A stretch of 18,908 nucleotides of DNA. Source: Desulfobacterales bacterium (GTDB taxonomy: Bacteria; Desulfobacterota; Desulfobacteria; Desulfobacterales; BuS5). Shown in pieces: positions 7,342 through 14,181 of the stretch. The stretch is taken from positions 1-18,908 of the forward strand of contig JAERRQ010000162.1 of the NCBI GenBank assembly GCA_016735355.1, written 5' to 3'. The notes beneath the pieces were generated by a model. It did not search any database. It saw nothing but the letters and a program-made list of their open reading frames with translations, and was not told where the DNA came from. The position numbers were made by a program, and so were the translations under genes. Each line of letters opens with the position of its first letter. Positions within the stretch are counted from its first letter, which is position 1.

Positions 7342-8082
7342 ATGTTTCCGCATATTCTCATTGCTGCAGCAGTACATAATGAACTTGCAAATCTAATAGA
7401 TTTAGTCGAGAAGCCCGTTTCATCATTAATTGGAGACAAAAAAGTCATCTCGGGCTATATATCTGATCAGCCTGTAAGGATCATCATTACAGGCCCTGCC
7501 CTGTTTAATAATGTCCAGTCATTAACAGCAGCAATAGAAAATTCAAGACCATCCATGATAATCCAGACAGGATCGGCAGGCGCATTTAAAGCGGCAGGAC
7601 TTAATATAGGTGACATCGGCATAGCGACAGAAGAGATAGATATTCACCTGGGCATTGAACCGGAAACCGAAAGTTCATTTATAAATGAACTTCCTTTCTC
7701 TCTGATGGCTCATGAAGGTCATAATATTAAAAACAGGTATTATCTGGATCAGGACCTTGCCAAACTGGCATATAGCTGCTTGAAAAAATTATTTAAAAAT
7801 AAAAACATCGGTCTGAAGCAAGCCCCCTTTATTACTGTTTCAACAATAACGGCAACAGACCGGAAGGCAGCGGCACTCTATCGGGAGTTCAGGCCCTGTA
7901 TGGAAAATATGGAAGGTTCCGGCGCTGCTCTGCTTGCTCTCCATTACGGAATTCCATGCATTGAGATTCGCGCTGCATCCAATTTTACAGGAAAAAGGAA
8001 TATAGAGGCATGGGATCTTCCCCTTGCCTCGGCGAGAGTATCTTTGGCCGTTTGTAAATTTATTCAAAGCATCAAAAAATGA
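7342..8082 (+). CDS. mqnB: Futalosine hydrolase
   Basis: 246 residues, nucleoside phosphorylase/hydrolase (PNP_UDP_1, MTAN-like) fold. It splits futalosine into dehypoxanthinyl futalosine and hypoxanthine in the futalosine menaquinone pathway. Seen: N-terminal ILIAAAVHNEL with an acidic residue for base recognition, IIQTGSAGAFKAAGLNIGDIGIATEE for the ribose site, and NMEGSGAALLALHYGIPCIEIRAASN near the C terminus with the catalytic MEG motif of this fold. Start ATG 7342 is preferred over TTG 7312, although its ribosome site is poor. It overlaps mqnD by 4 nt, which strongly supports the MqnB rather than the MTA/SAH nucleosidase call. The 128 bp upstream (7214-7341) are shared with the divergent cell-shape operon; no clear promoter was identified there. 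Confidence 0.9.
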   Translation: MFPHILIAAAVHNELANLIDLVEKPVSSLIGDKKVISGYISDQPVRIIITGPALFNNVQSLTAAIENSRPSMIIQTGSAGAFKAAGLNIGDIGIATEEIDIHLGIEPETESSFINELPFSLMAHEGHNIKNRYYLDQDLAKLAYSCLKKLFKNKNIGLKQAPFITVSTITATDRKAAALYREFRPCMENMEGSGAALLALHYGIPCIEIRAASNFTGKRNIEAWDLPLASARVSLAVCKFIQSIKK

Positions 8083-8921
8083 CATATAAAAGAAGCTTAA
8101 GACTCGGTTATTCCACCTGCCCAAATGATACCTTTATATTTTATGCTCTGACGCACAACTTGATCGACTGTGAAGGTTTTGAATTTAAAATCGAATTACA
8201 GGATGTGGAGACATTAAATCAGCAGGCCAAAACATGCATGATAGATATCTCAAAACTTTCCTTTGCCGCTATGGGCCACCTCCACGATAAATACGGACTT
8301 CTTCACACTGGAGCTGCACTTGGCAGAGGCTGCGGCCCTCTTATTGTAGCGCGCCCTGGAGCAAAATTGGTTCAACTCGAATCAAACAGGATTGCGGTTC
8401 CCGGCCTGTGGACAACGGCCTGTATGCTGCTAGGCCTGTTTATATCCGGAAAACCGGATGCCGTTCCGTTACCATTTGACAAGATTATGCCCGCTATTCA
8501 AAGAGGAGATTTTGATTTCGGTGTAATCATTCATGAAGGGCGATTTACCTTTAAACAATATGGCCTTGTCAAACTTCTCGATCTTGGAGAATGGTGGGAA
8601 TCCGAAACATCTCTTCCGATTCCCCTTGGAGGAATTGCAATACGCAGGAATTTGGGTAAAAAAACTGCCAAAATGGTAAATACAGCCATAAATGCAAGCG
8701 TTAAATATGCATTTAATAACAGAAGTAAAACAGACCAATATATAAAAAAGCATGCCCAGGAGATGGAACAGTCGGTTATTCGTCAGCATATTGATCTTTA
8801 TGTAAACGATTTTACCCTGGATCTCGGAGATGAAGGCGCTGAAGCAGTAGAAAAGCTTTTTTCCATAGCCAGGAATAGAGGGATAATCCCGAAAAGCGAT
8901 CTACCTGTTTTTGCATTTTAG
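8079..8921 (+). CDS. mqnD: 1,4-dihydroxy-6-naphthoate synthase
   Basis: 280 residues with a periplasmic-binding-protein-like fold but no signal peptide. It converts cyclic dehypoxanthinyl futalosine to 1,4-dihydroxy-6-naphthoate. Seen: the family-defining GYSTCPNDTFIFYAL near residue 9, the KLSFAAMGHL segment, GRGCGPLIVAR, and a GVIIHEGRFTF motif with the expected catalytic His. The length is typical. The ATG overlaps the mqnB stop (ATGA), so the two are translationally coupled. mqnA, mqnC and mqnE are not in this window and must lie elsewhere. The menaquinone produced would serve membrane electron transport in anaerobic respiration. Confidence 0.94.
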   Translation: MTYKRSLRLGYSTCPNDTFIFYALTHNLIDCEGFEFKIELQDVETLNQQAKTCMIDISKLSFAAMGHLHDKYGLLHTGAALGRGCGPLIVARPGAKLVQLESNRIAVPGLWTTACMLLGLFISGKPDAVPLPFDKIMPAIQRGDFDFGVIIHEGRFTFKQYGLVKLLDLGEWWESETSLPIPLGGIAIRRNLGKKTAKMVNTAINASVKYAFNNRSKTDQYIKKHAQEMEQSVIRQHIDLYVNDFTLDLGDEGAEAVEKLFSIARNRGIIPKSDLPVFAF

Positions 8922-8957
8922 GGAACTGGAAGGAAATAAACAAAGGAGAGATAATAG

Positions 8958-10202
8958 ATGTTGGCTGAAATTCTTGCAACAGGCGATGAAATACGATCCG
9001 GTGCATTGATAGACAGTAATTCAGCACATATTGCGCAAAAACTTGAAGAAGCAGGGATTGAGGTTAGCAGGCATATATGTGTAGGAGATGATATGGATAT
9101 TCTGGTCTCCACCTTAAAAGAAATCAGTAATCGCTCCGATTTTGCCTTGGTGACAGGGGGACTCGGCCCGACAGTCGACGATATCACCGCTGAAGCAGCC
9201 GCAAAAGCTGCAGGAGTTGATCTTGTTCTCGATAATAAAGCATTAGAGAATATCGAATTTTTTTTTAAAAACCGCAAACGTCTTATGACTAATTCCAACA
9301 AAAAACAGGCTATGATGCCTGAAAATTCCGAGGTTATATATAATCATGCAGGAACTGCTCCAGGTTTTCATTTCAAAATAAACAGATGCTCTTTCTTTTT
9401 TATACCAGGCGTTCCATTTGAAATGAAAAAAATGCTTTCAGAGACTGTTATTCCTGCCATCCGCAATTTATGCGGAAAAAAACAGAGATTCTGCATGGTA
9501 AAAACCATATCGACTTTTGGCATCACTGAATCCGCTGCAGGTGAAAAACTCGCAAGTATAACATCAGTATTCCCGGATTTAAAAATCGGCTTTCGCGCAA
9601 AATTTCCTGAAATACAGGTGAAAATTTATCTTTACGGTAAAGATGAAAAGATAATGAACCGACGCATGGATGAATCCTGTAAATGGATACTCGAAAAAAT
9701 AGGGCACAAAACTTTTTCGGTAAACAACAAATCAATGGAGGCTGAAGTGGCGGAGCTTCTGCTAAAACAGAAATCCACAATAGCCGTTGCTGAAAGCTGC
9801 ACCGGAGGCCTTATATCGCACCTCCTTACAAATATCCCCGGCAGTTCCGGATATTTTCTTTTTTCAGGTATATCCTATTCAAATGAATCCAAAATAAAAA
9901 TACTCGGCGTTTCTCCGGATACTTTGCAGAGAAATGGAGCAGTAGATGAGCAAACAGCACAGGAGATGGCGAAAGGCGTACGAAGGATCTCGGGAGCCGA
10001 TTACGGACTCTCAACAAGCGGTATTGCAGGGCCGTCAGGAGGAACTGACGAAAAGCCGGTAGGCACATTATGCATAGGTATAGCAACTCCTTCGGGCGCT
10101 AAAGGGTTTAAATTCAATTCGGTTTTTGATAAAAGATCAATGAACAAAATAGTATTTGCCATGAAAGCTTTGGATCTTTTAAGGCGTGAATTACTCTCTT
10201 GA
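8958..10202 (+). CDS. cinA: CinA family protein (nicotinamide-nucleotide amidohydrolase)
   Basis: 414 residues, the full two-domain CinA. The N-terminal MoCF-like domain (about 1-170) has ATGDEIRSGALIDSNSA and VTGGLGPTVDDIT (COG1058-type pyrophosphatase region). The C-terminal PncC domain (about 258-414) has VAESCTGGLISHLL and SGIAGPSGGTDEKPVGTL, and deamidates nicotinamide mononucleotide, salvaging pyridine nucleotides. The start ATG 8958 is preceded by AAAGGAGAG. It lies 36 nt after mqnD on the same strand and may share its transcript, but no functional link to menaquinone is implied. The 3' end runs into a foldback repeat 7 nt downstream. Confidence 0.95.
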   Translation: MLAEILATGDEIRSGALIDSNSAHIAQKLEEAGIEVSRHICVGDDMDILVSTLKEISNRSDFALVTGGLGPTVDDITAEAAAKAAGVDLVLDNKALENIEFFFKNRKRLMTNSNKKQAMMPENSEVIYNHAGTAPGFHFKINRCSFFFIPGVPFEMKKMLSETVIPAIRNLCGKKQRFCMVKTISTFGITESAAGEKLASITSVFPDLKIGFRAKFPEIQVKIYLYGKDEKIMNRRMDESCKWILEKIGHKTFSVNNKSMEAEVAELLLKQKSTIAVAESCTGGLISHLLTNIPGSSGYFLFSGISYSNESKIKILGVSPDTLQRNGAVDEQTAQEMAKGVRRISGADYGLSTSGIAGPSGGTDEKPVGTLCIGIATPSGAKGFKFNSVFDKRSMNKIVFAMKALDLLRRELLS

Positions 10203-10209
10203 GATAGGC

Positions 10210-10300
10210 TTTAAGATAATGATTTTGGGAAGGCCAGAGGGAAGAAGGCGTATTATAATACTCCGACGACCGATAACGCACCCAAAATCTTTATCTTAAA
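10210..10300 (+). repeat. Foldback element, copy 1 (conserved core, locus-specific arms)
   Basis: Arms 10210-10229 and 10281-10300 are complementary at 19 of 20 positions (left ends GATTTTGGG, right begins CCCAAAATC). They enclose, without spacer, a 51-nt core that starts AAGGCCAGAG and ends GACCGATAACGCA, with an inner 12-bp palindrome GTATTATAATAC. The same core ends recur in copy 2 at 17801-17891, but with unrelated arms. It lies just after the cinA stop and could end or stabilise the transcript, although no T-run follows. Confidence 0.7.
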
Positions 10301-10305
10301 ATCGA

Positions 10306-10427
10306 CATCCTTCATATCACTTCAAAAGTACTTTACACTTTTTTAAACAAATAAACCTATCTGTGTTTATCTGTGTGCATCTGTGTCCCATTGTTGTTTC
10401 AAAAGTGTCAACGACAAATGAAGGATG
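10306..10427. repeat. Nested inverted repeat enclosing three 10-bp-periodic ATCTGTGT units
   Basis: CATCCTTCAT (10306-10315) is inverted at 10418-10427, and ACACTTTT (10335-10342) is inverted at 10401-10408; TTCAAAAGT also recurs directly at 10321 and 10399. In the centre ATCTGTGT occurs at 10359, 10369 and 10379, an exact 10-bp period. There is no coding potential. Similar ATCTGTGT-type intergenic repeats are widespread in bacterial genomes; the function is unknown. Confidence 0.6.
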
Positions 10428-10448
10428 CCTTAAAGTCTATATAAAATT

Positions 10449-10474
10449 CAGGGGTGGCGCTTAGCCCACCCCTG
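10449..10474 (-). terminator. Terminator of the DUF5320-like operon
   Basis: CAGGGGTGG pairs perfectly with CCACCCCTG around an 8-nt loop, 15 bp past the stop of the minus-strand gene. Read on the minus strand it is followed only by AATTTTAT, so the T-run is weak. It may also stop convergent cinA transcription. Confidence 0.7.
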
Positions 10475-10488
10475 AAAATGAGATAAAT

Positions 10489-10818
10489 TTATTCGGACGA
10501 TTTTTCCAGCTCCGCAACACGGCTGTTGATATTGTCAAGGATATTTTTCAGATGATCTGCTTCAGCCTTCAGGCTGTTGACCTCACTGGTTTCATTAACC
10601 GGTAATCCGGATCCGTAAACAGGCATATTCCCTGCAAAACCACGCCTCATACCGATACCATTTCCATAACCACCCCTGAAACCACGTCCCATGCCTCTGC
10701 CATAATAGCCTCCGACAAATCGGCCGCCATATCCCGGGGCTGCCGTATTGCAAACCCCCCTACCGCCCCCCGTCATAGGTCCACCTCCCTGGGGGCCGCT
10801 TCCATCTAATCCTGGCAT
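10489..10818 (-). CDS. DUF5320-like glycine-rich small protein with C-terminal coiled coil
   Basis: 109 residues. The N-terminal MPGLDGSGPQGGGPMTGGGRG and following Cys match the DUF5320 pattern (MPxxDGxGPxGxGpxTGxGxGxC). The middle (about 30-65) is Gly/Arg/Tyr-rich low complexity (GRGMGRGFRGGYGNG). The end (about 80-106) is a short coiled coil (VNSLKAEADHLKNILDNINSRVAELEKS). Start ATG 10818 lies 8 nt after GGAGG; an in-frame GTG at 10827 is part of that ribosome site. Function unknown; such genes are common in anaerobic Desulfobacterota, often next to NifX/NifB-like or Mrp-type iron-sulfur proteins. Second gene of a two-gene unit, paralogue of the one upstream. Confidence 0.85.
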   Translation of the reverse strand: MPGLDGSGPQGGGPMTGGGRGVCNTAAPGYGGRFVGGYYGRGMGRGFRGGYGNGIGMRRGFAGNMPVYGSGLPVNETSEVNSLKAEADHLKNILDNINSRVAELEKSSE

Positions 10819-10846
10819 AATATACACCTCCCCTAAAAATTAAAAA

Positions 10847-11050
10847 CTATCTTCTTCTCCCGGAACCTCTGCCGCCGCCTTTTCGTTGGCCGCCGCCGCC
10901 TGAACCTCTATTTGTACCAAATTGCCCGGCCCGGCCTGTTCCTCTACCTGGCTGCGGTACTGCACCGCCGCCGCCCTGGCTACAGGGGCCCAGCCCCCTT
11001 CCTGTTTGTGAGCCTCCTCCCTGGGGACCCGATCCATCTCTGTTAGGCAT
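10847..11050 (-). CDS. Short DUF5320-like glycine/arginine-rich protein
   Basis: 67 residues. It shares with its downstream neighbour the N-terminal DGSGPQGGG..TGRGLGPC pattern but lacks the coiled coil, ending instead in a Gly/Arg-rich tail (KGGGRGSGRRR). Start ATG 11050 has a near-perfect Shine-Dalgarno AAAGGAGGTGAT, which decides the frame against an overlapping open frame at 10840-11088. Composition is about half Gly plus Arg. A single conserved Cys at residue 23 and the family link to metal-cofactor proteins suggest a metal or cluster role, but this is not shown. 28 nt separate it from the next gene. Confidence 0.75.
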   Translation of the reverse strand: MPNRDGSGPQGGGSQTGRGLGPCSQGGGGAVPQPGRGTGRAGQFGTNRGSGGGGQRKGGGRGSGRRR

Positions 11051-11077
11051 AATATCACCTCCTTTTTAGTAACATTG

Positions 11078-11083
11078 ATTATA
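11078..11083 (-). promoter_or_regulatory. Candidate -10 box for the DUF5320-like operon
   Basis: A perfect TATAAT on the minus strand, 28 bp upstream of the start codon. No good -35 hexamer is found at the standard distance, which fits an activated promoter or a chance match in AT-rich DNA. Confidence 0.3.
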
Positions 11084-11113
11084 AACAATATTTTATTATG
11101 AGCATTTGACTAT

Positions 11114-11152
11114 AAAATAATACTTGGATTAAAAGGTGTCAAGTATTATTTT
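11114..11152. promoter_or_regulatory. 13-bp perfect inverted repeat in a divergent promoter region
   Basis: AAAATAATACTTG (11114-11126) and its exact complement CAAGTATTATTTT (11140-11152) are separated by 13 nt. It lies 64 bp upstream of the minus-strand DUF5320-like start and about 80 bp before the plus-strand -35 candidate. It could be an operator for a dimeric regulator, or a hairpin terminator isolating the divergent units: on either strand the second arm ends in a TTTT run. Confidence 0.55.
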
Positions 11153-11233
11153 GGGCATAAGACCAAAATTAATTTTGCATTTTATAGCTATTTTATAAAT
11201 TATTTTTATTTATTTAAAAAGTCATAAAACTAC

Positions 11234-11262
11234 TTGACGAATTCAGGATTGCAGTTTAAATT
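11234..11262 (+). promoter_or_regulatory. Candidate promoter for the MIP18-family gene
   Basis: TTGACG at 11234-11239 and TAAATT at 11257-11262 with 17-nt spacing (5 and 4 matches of 6). Transcription would start near 11270, about 32 nt before the start codon. Confidence 0.4.
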
Positions 11263-11301
11263 TATTATAAGCATATACTCATAACAAATCCAGGTATTAT
11301 A

Positions 11302-11592
11302 ATGACTTTAAAAGAAAAGGTTGAAGATAGATTAAAAAGCTTTAAAACTCCGGGCTCTGCCCATGATGTAATTGAAAAGAATGTTGTAAAAGATATTCAG
11401 GTTGATCAAAAGGGGAAGGTCGCTTTTAAATTTCATCCGGTTTCTTCCGTCTGCCCCATGGCATTCAAACTGGCGGCAGACATAAAAAAAACTGTTGAAC
11501 AAATTGAAGGCGTAACAGATGTAAATATTGATATAATAGATTACAATAGAGCTGATGAGCTTATGCGGCTTTTAAATAAAACAAAGAATTAA
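11302..11592 (+). CDS. MIP18/DUF59-family iron-sulfur assembly protein
   Basis: 96 residues. Matches the small MIP18 (DUF59, SufT/PaaD-like) alpha-beta domain: an early VIEKNVVKDIQVDQKGKVAFKF strand pair, the conserved Cys in SSVCPMAFKLAADIKKTVEQIEGV, and VNIDIID near the C terminus. Related proteins help load Fe-S clusters or form the N-terminal part of Mrp/ApbC carriers; here there is no ATPase fused. ATG 11302 has a weak AGG 7 nt upstream. Transcribed divergently from the DUF5320-like pair. Its TAA stop overlaps the TAA stop of the convergent GH13 gene by two bases, with no terminator between them. Confidence 0.75.
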   Translation: MTLKEKVEDRLKSFKTPGSAHDVIEKNVVKDIQVDQKGKVAFKFHPVSSVCPMAFKLAADIKKTVEQIEGVTDVNIDIIDYNRADELMRLLNKTKN

Positions 11593-14102
11593 GGGAAGAG
11601 TAGCTCCGATGGAATTTCCACTTTTTTTCTTGTCAGCCACATACCCTGATATGGTTGAACCGGCAAATATAATTTTCCATCAGGAGCAATCTGCACAATT
11701 TTGCCCTCAATATTATCAAATAAAGACCGGGACTTATTCAAACCGTACGCGCCAAGGTCAATCGTTATAGTTTCCCTGTTTTGTTTAACGTTTACTATAA
11801 CCAGTGTATGATGCTCACTACAAGAGTTGTGGATAAGAGCCACAGATTTGGCAGGAGAGATGCCTGCTTCAGCTTCATTGCCTCTAAAATGAAGGGCCGG
11901 GTCCATATCGGCCAGGGCAATAATATTATTTATTCCCTTGGCTATCTTGTGCTGAAGGGAGACAGGATCTGATAAGCGCTTTTCCAGCTCTTTAAAATCT
12001 GATTTCGTTCTTTTAATATCTCTTAACTCGCCATTTTCTTTAAGTCTCTTATAATCATTCGGGAGACCAAGCAGATCATTAAAATAGATGGACTTGACAT
12101 TCCGTCCCATTAAAGCAAAAGCCAGGGTGTAGAAGGCGAGGTAACGTTTTGCTTCCAGATCCTTATCATCCAGTTTGATCATGGAATCGATCGTGGAGAT
12201 ACATAACTCATAAGGTTCCCTGCCGTTAATAACTTTGTTAACAAAATATTTAAGGGAGTCGTTTTTGGCAAGCTGATCTGCGCCAATACCTAATGCCCGG
12301 GCTATATCCGATTCATCATGAATGCTTTTCCTGAGATATAGAATAGTATCAGAAGGATTATCATCCTTAAACAAGGCTGTTTTTGCCGAATTACAATCGA
12401 TTCCGGTTTCTCTGCAAAGTTCCTGAAACTCCATGCCGGCATACTGACGCCGCGGCACGGCTTTATATTTAATTTTACCTCCATTTATTTCAACAGTGTC
12501 AGCCAGGTTCTGCCTTTCCGCAAGCAATAAAAGATCGAGGCTGCCGCGTACGGATTTGCCGTCATGACTTTCCGCCAGACTGAACCTTATGCTTGTTTTA
12601 GGGATATCATATTTGGCTATCAACTTGAAAATTCTTGAAAGTATTTCTGAGTTACCGGTGTTAAACACAACCGGCAGCATGCTTGCCAGGTGAAAATCAT
12701 ACATCATGGGCGGCGGCGCATCATTGTCCGCCATTTGATTTAATATATTGCCGAGCTGATCGTTTACTTCCAGATTGGGCACAATTCCGGGAGCAACACA
12801 ATCCATGGAAAGATAGAGAATTTTCATAATAGATTTAACTTCAGACAACCCGAAACATGATGTTTTCCATTTTTTAAAGGCAAAATTGGCGGCATCCAGG
12901 CGAAGCATATTCAGATCCATACCAAGATACCATAAAAAATCATCCGCAAGCATTTTCAGCCCCTGATATGTCAAGGTATTCAGATCAACCTGCACATGAC
13001 TGAAAGTCGTAAGCGCTCTAATCTCTTCTCCGAAAACAAGCGGATCATACTGCTGATAAATTTCGGCATATTTCATGGCCGAATCCGGTCTGTATCCAAC
13101 AGACTCTAAAAGGTCCACCATATTTTTAATCTTGTTATTAAAAATATATGGTTTATGCCTGGTTTCCTGGGTTGCCGAAAGCGTAAAAATTGTATCAGGA
13201 TCAACAAAAGCTTCCTTTTCGAGGTAAGCCCTGAAGTCTATAATATTACGATAATCTTCGGGTAGCAGCATCTGGTCGTTTTGAATTTTATTAAAAATCG
13301 ACAGCAGGCCGACCACCATTTCAGGGAGACTGCCCTTTGTAAGATGATCAAAGCGACCAAAATAATTGTTGATTTCTGCAATTTTTTCCTTGTGGTTTAA
13401 TTTAGCAAATTTGTCATCCTTTGGTTTCCTTCTGAAAATCGTAAAAAGAGGAAATGGCCGGGGACGAAAAATTTGATCAAAATCGCCATTTTTCAAGCGC
13501 TTCTGATATTTCTCTTCTGTAAAGATATAAAAAGATTGACCTGCATCATCATCTCCGTCAAGAAAGGCTTGGAATAAGGGGTTGGCGATATCGACATGGT
13601 TAAGGACAAAATCAGACATGGAAAAATATTTTTCCATCATTTCAGCATATTGCTGATTTGTTCCAAATGGTTCATGAATTTTATTGCGAACGACCTGGGA
13701 AAAGAAACCATCATTGAATCGATTTTCAACTATTTGACAAGCCGGGAGCAAATGCAAACCTCGTATGGCCGGAAAATATTTACTTAAAAAACAATCAAGG
13801 GTAATCAGTGAGTTCTCATCCCCCTTGCTGACGCTATCCGCATAAGATATCAATACGGTTTTTTGCTGAGTGCGTGATAGTGGGTCAAAGGGTCTGTATT
13901 GCCGGTACTTATCCTTTATGCTTTGCGCTTTGTTGTTCCATGCCAGGCGAATTTTTTGAGTCCAGTAATCCGAAATTCTTGCAGCCTGATCGGCATATTG
14001 ATCAGCAGGAAACAGGTCGGCAAATATTTTTTTTATGGCCGATATCTTATCCGGCGACAGGGGCTTCCAGGTTTCACTTTTCCCCGGTGTTATAATGCTC
14101 AT
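11589..14102 (-). CDS. GH13 (sucrose-phosphorylase-like) glycoside phosphorylase/hydrolase, long variant
   Basis: 837 residues, alpha-amylase superfamily, closest in motif pattern to GH13_18 sucrose/glucosylglycerate phosphorylases. Conserved regions: I, DFVLNH at 164-169; II, MLRLDAANFAFKKW near 399-412 with nucleophile Asp403; III, NLEVN with probable acid/base Glu445; IV, ESHDGKSVRG with stabiliser Asp514. LHLLPACQ (116-123) and SIYFNDLLGLPNDYKR near the C-terminal part also fit. All catalytic residues are present. Odd: region I to II spans about 235 residues, roughly twice the usual, owing to a helical insert around 225-345, and there is an N-terminal extension. Substrate unknown. Start ATG 14102 follows AAGGAAG. 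It lies 79 bp after the carboxylase alpha gene on the same strand and may be its third operon member. Confidence 0.83.
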   Translation of the reverse strand: MSIITPGKSETWKPLSPDKISAIKKIFADLFPADQYADQAARISDYWTQKIRLAWNNKAQSIKDKYRQYRPFDPLSRTQQKTVLISYADSVSKGDENSLITLDCFLSKYFPAIRGLHLLPACQIVENRFNDGFFSQVVRNKIHEPFGTNQQYAEMMEKYFSMSDFVLNHVDIANPLFQAFLDGDDDAGQSFYIFTEEKYQKRLKNGDFDQIFRPRPFPLFTIFRRKPKDDKFAKLNHKEKIAEINNYFGRFDHLTKGSLPEMVVGLLSIFNKIQNDQMLLPEDYRNIIDFRAYLEKEAFVDPDTIFTLSATQETRHKPYIFNNKIKNMVDLLESVGYRPDSAMKYAEIYQQYDPLVFGEEIRALTTFSHVQVDLNTLTYQGLKMLADDFLWYLGMDLNMLRLDAANFAFKKWKTSCFGLSEVKSIMKILYLSMDCVAPGIVPNLEVNDQLGNILNQMADNDAPPPMMYDFHLASMLPVVFNTGNSEILSRIFKLIAKYDIPKTSIRFSLAESHDGKSVRGSLDLLLLAERQNLADTVEINGGKIKYKAVPRRQYAGMEFQELCRETGIDCNSAKTALFKDDNPSDTILYLRKSIHDESDIARALGIGADQLAKNDSLKYFVNKVINGREPYELCISTIDSMIKLDDKDLEAKRYLAFYTLAFALMGRNVKSIYFNDLLGLPNDYKRLKENGELRDIKRTKSDFKELEKRLSDPVSLQHKIAKGINNIIALADMDPALHFRGNEAEAGISPAKSVALIHNSCSEHHTLVIVNVKQNRETITIDLGAYGLNKSRSLFDNIEGKIVQIAPDGKLYLPVQPYQGMWLTRKKVEIPSELLFP

Positions 14103-14181
14103 TATGCTTCCTTAGGAAAATTACAGAAAATAATCTACGCACCCTTCATGCCCTTTTGTCAATGAATCCCCTACTTTTAAA

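Noticed and set aside
7342..8082. MTA/SAH nucleosidase
   Set aside because: Same fold, but the 4-nt overlap with mqnD makes futalosine hydrolase much more likely.
10359..10386. CRISPR-like array from the repeated ATCTGTGT units
   Set aside because: 8-bp units with 2-nt gaps are far too short, and there are no spacers or cas genes.
10840..11088. Alternative minus-strand frame over the short DUF5320-like gene
   Set aside because: The strong Shine-Dalgarno and the DGSGPQGGG motif shared with the neighbour support the 10847-11050 frame; this one has Ala/Glu-rich shadow composition.
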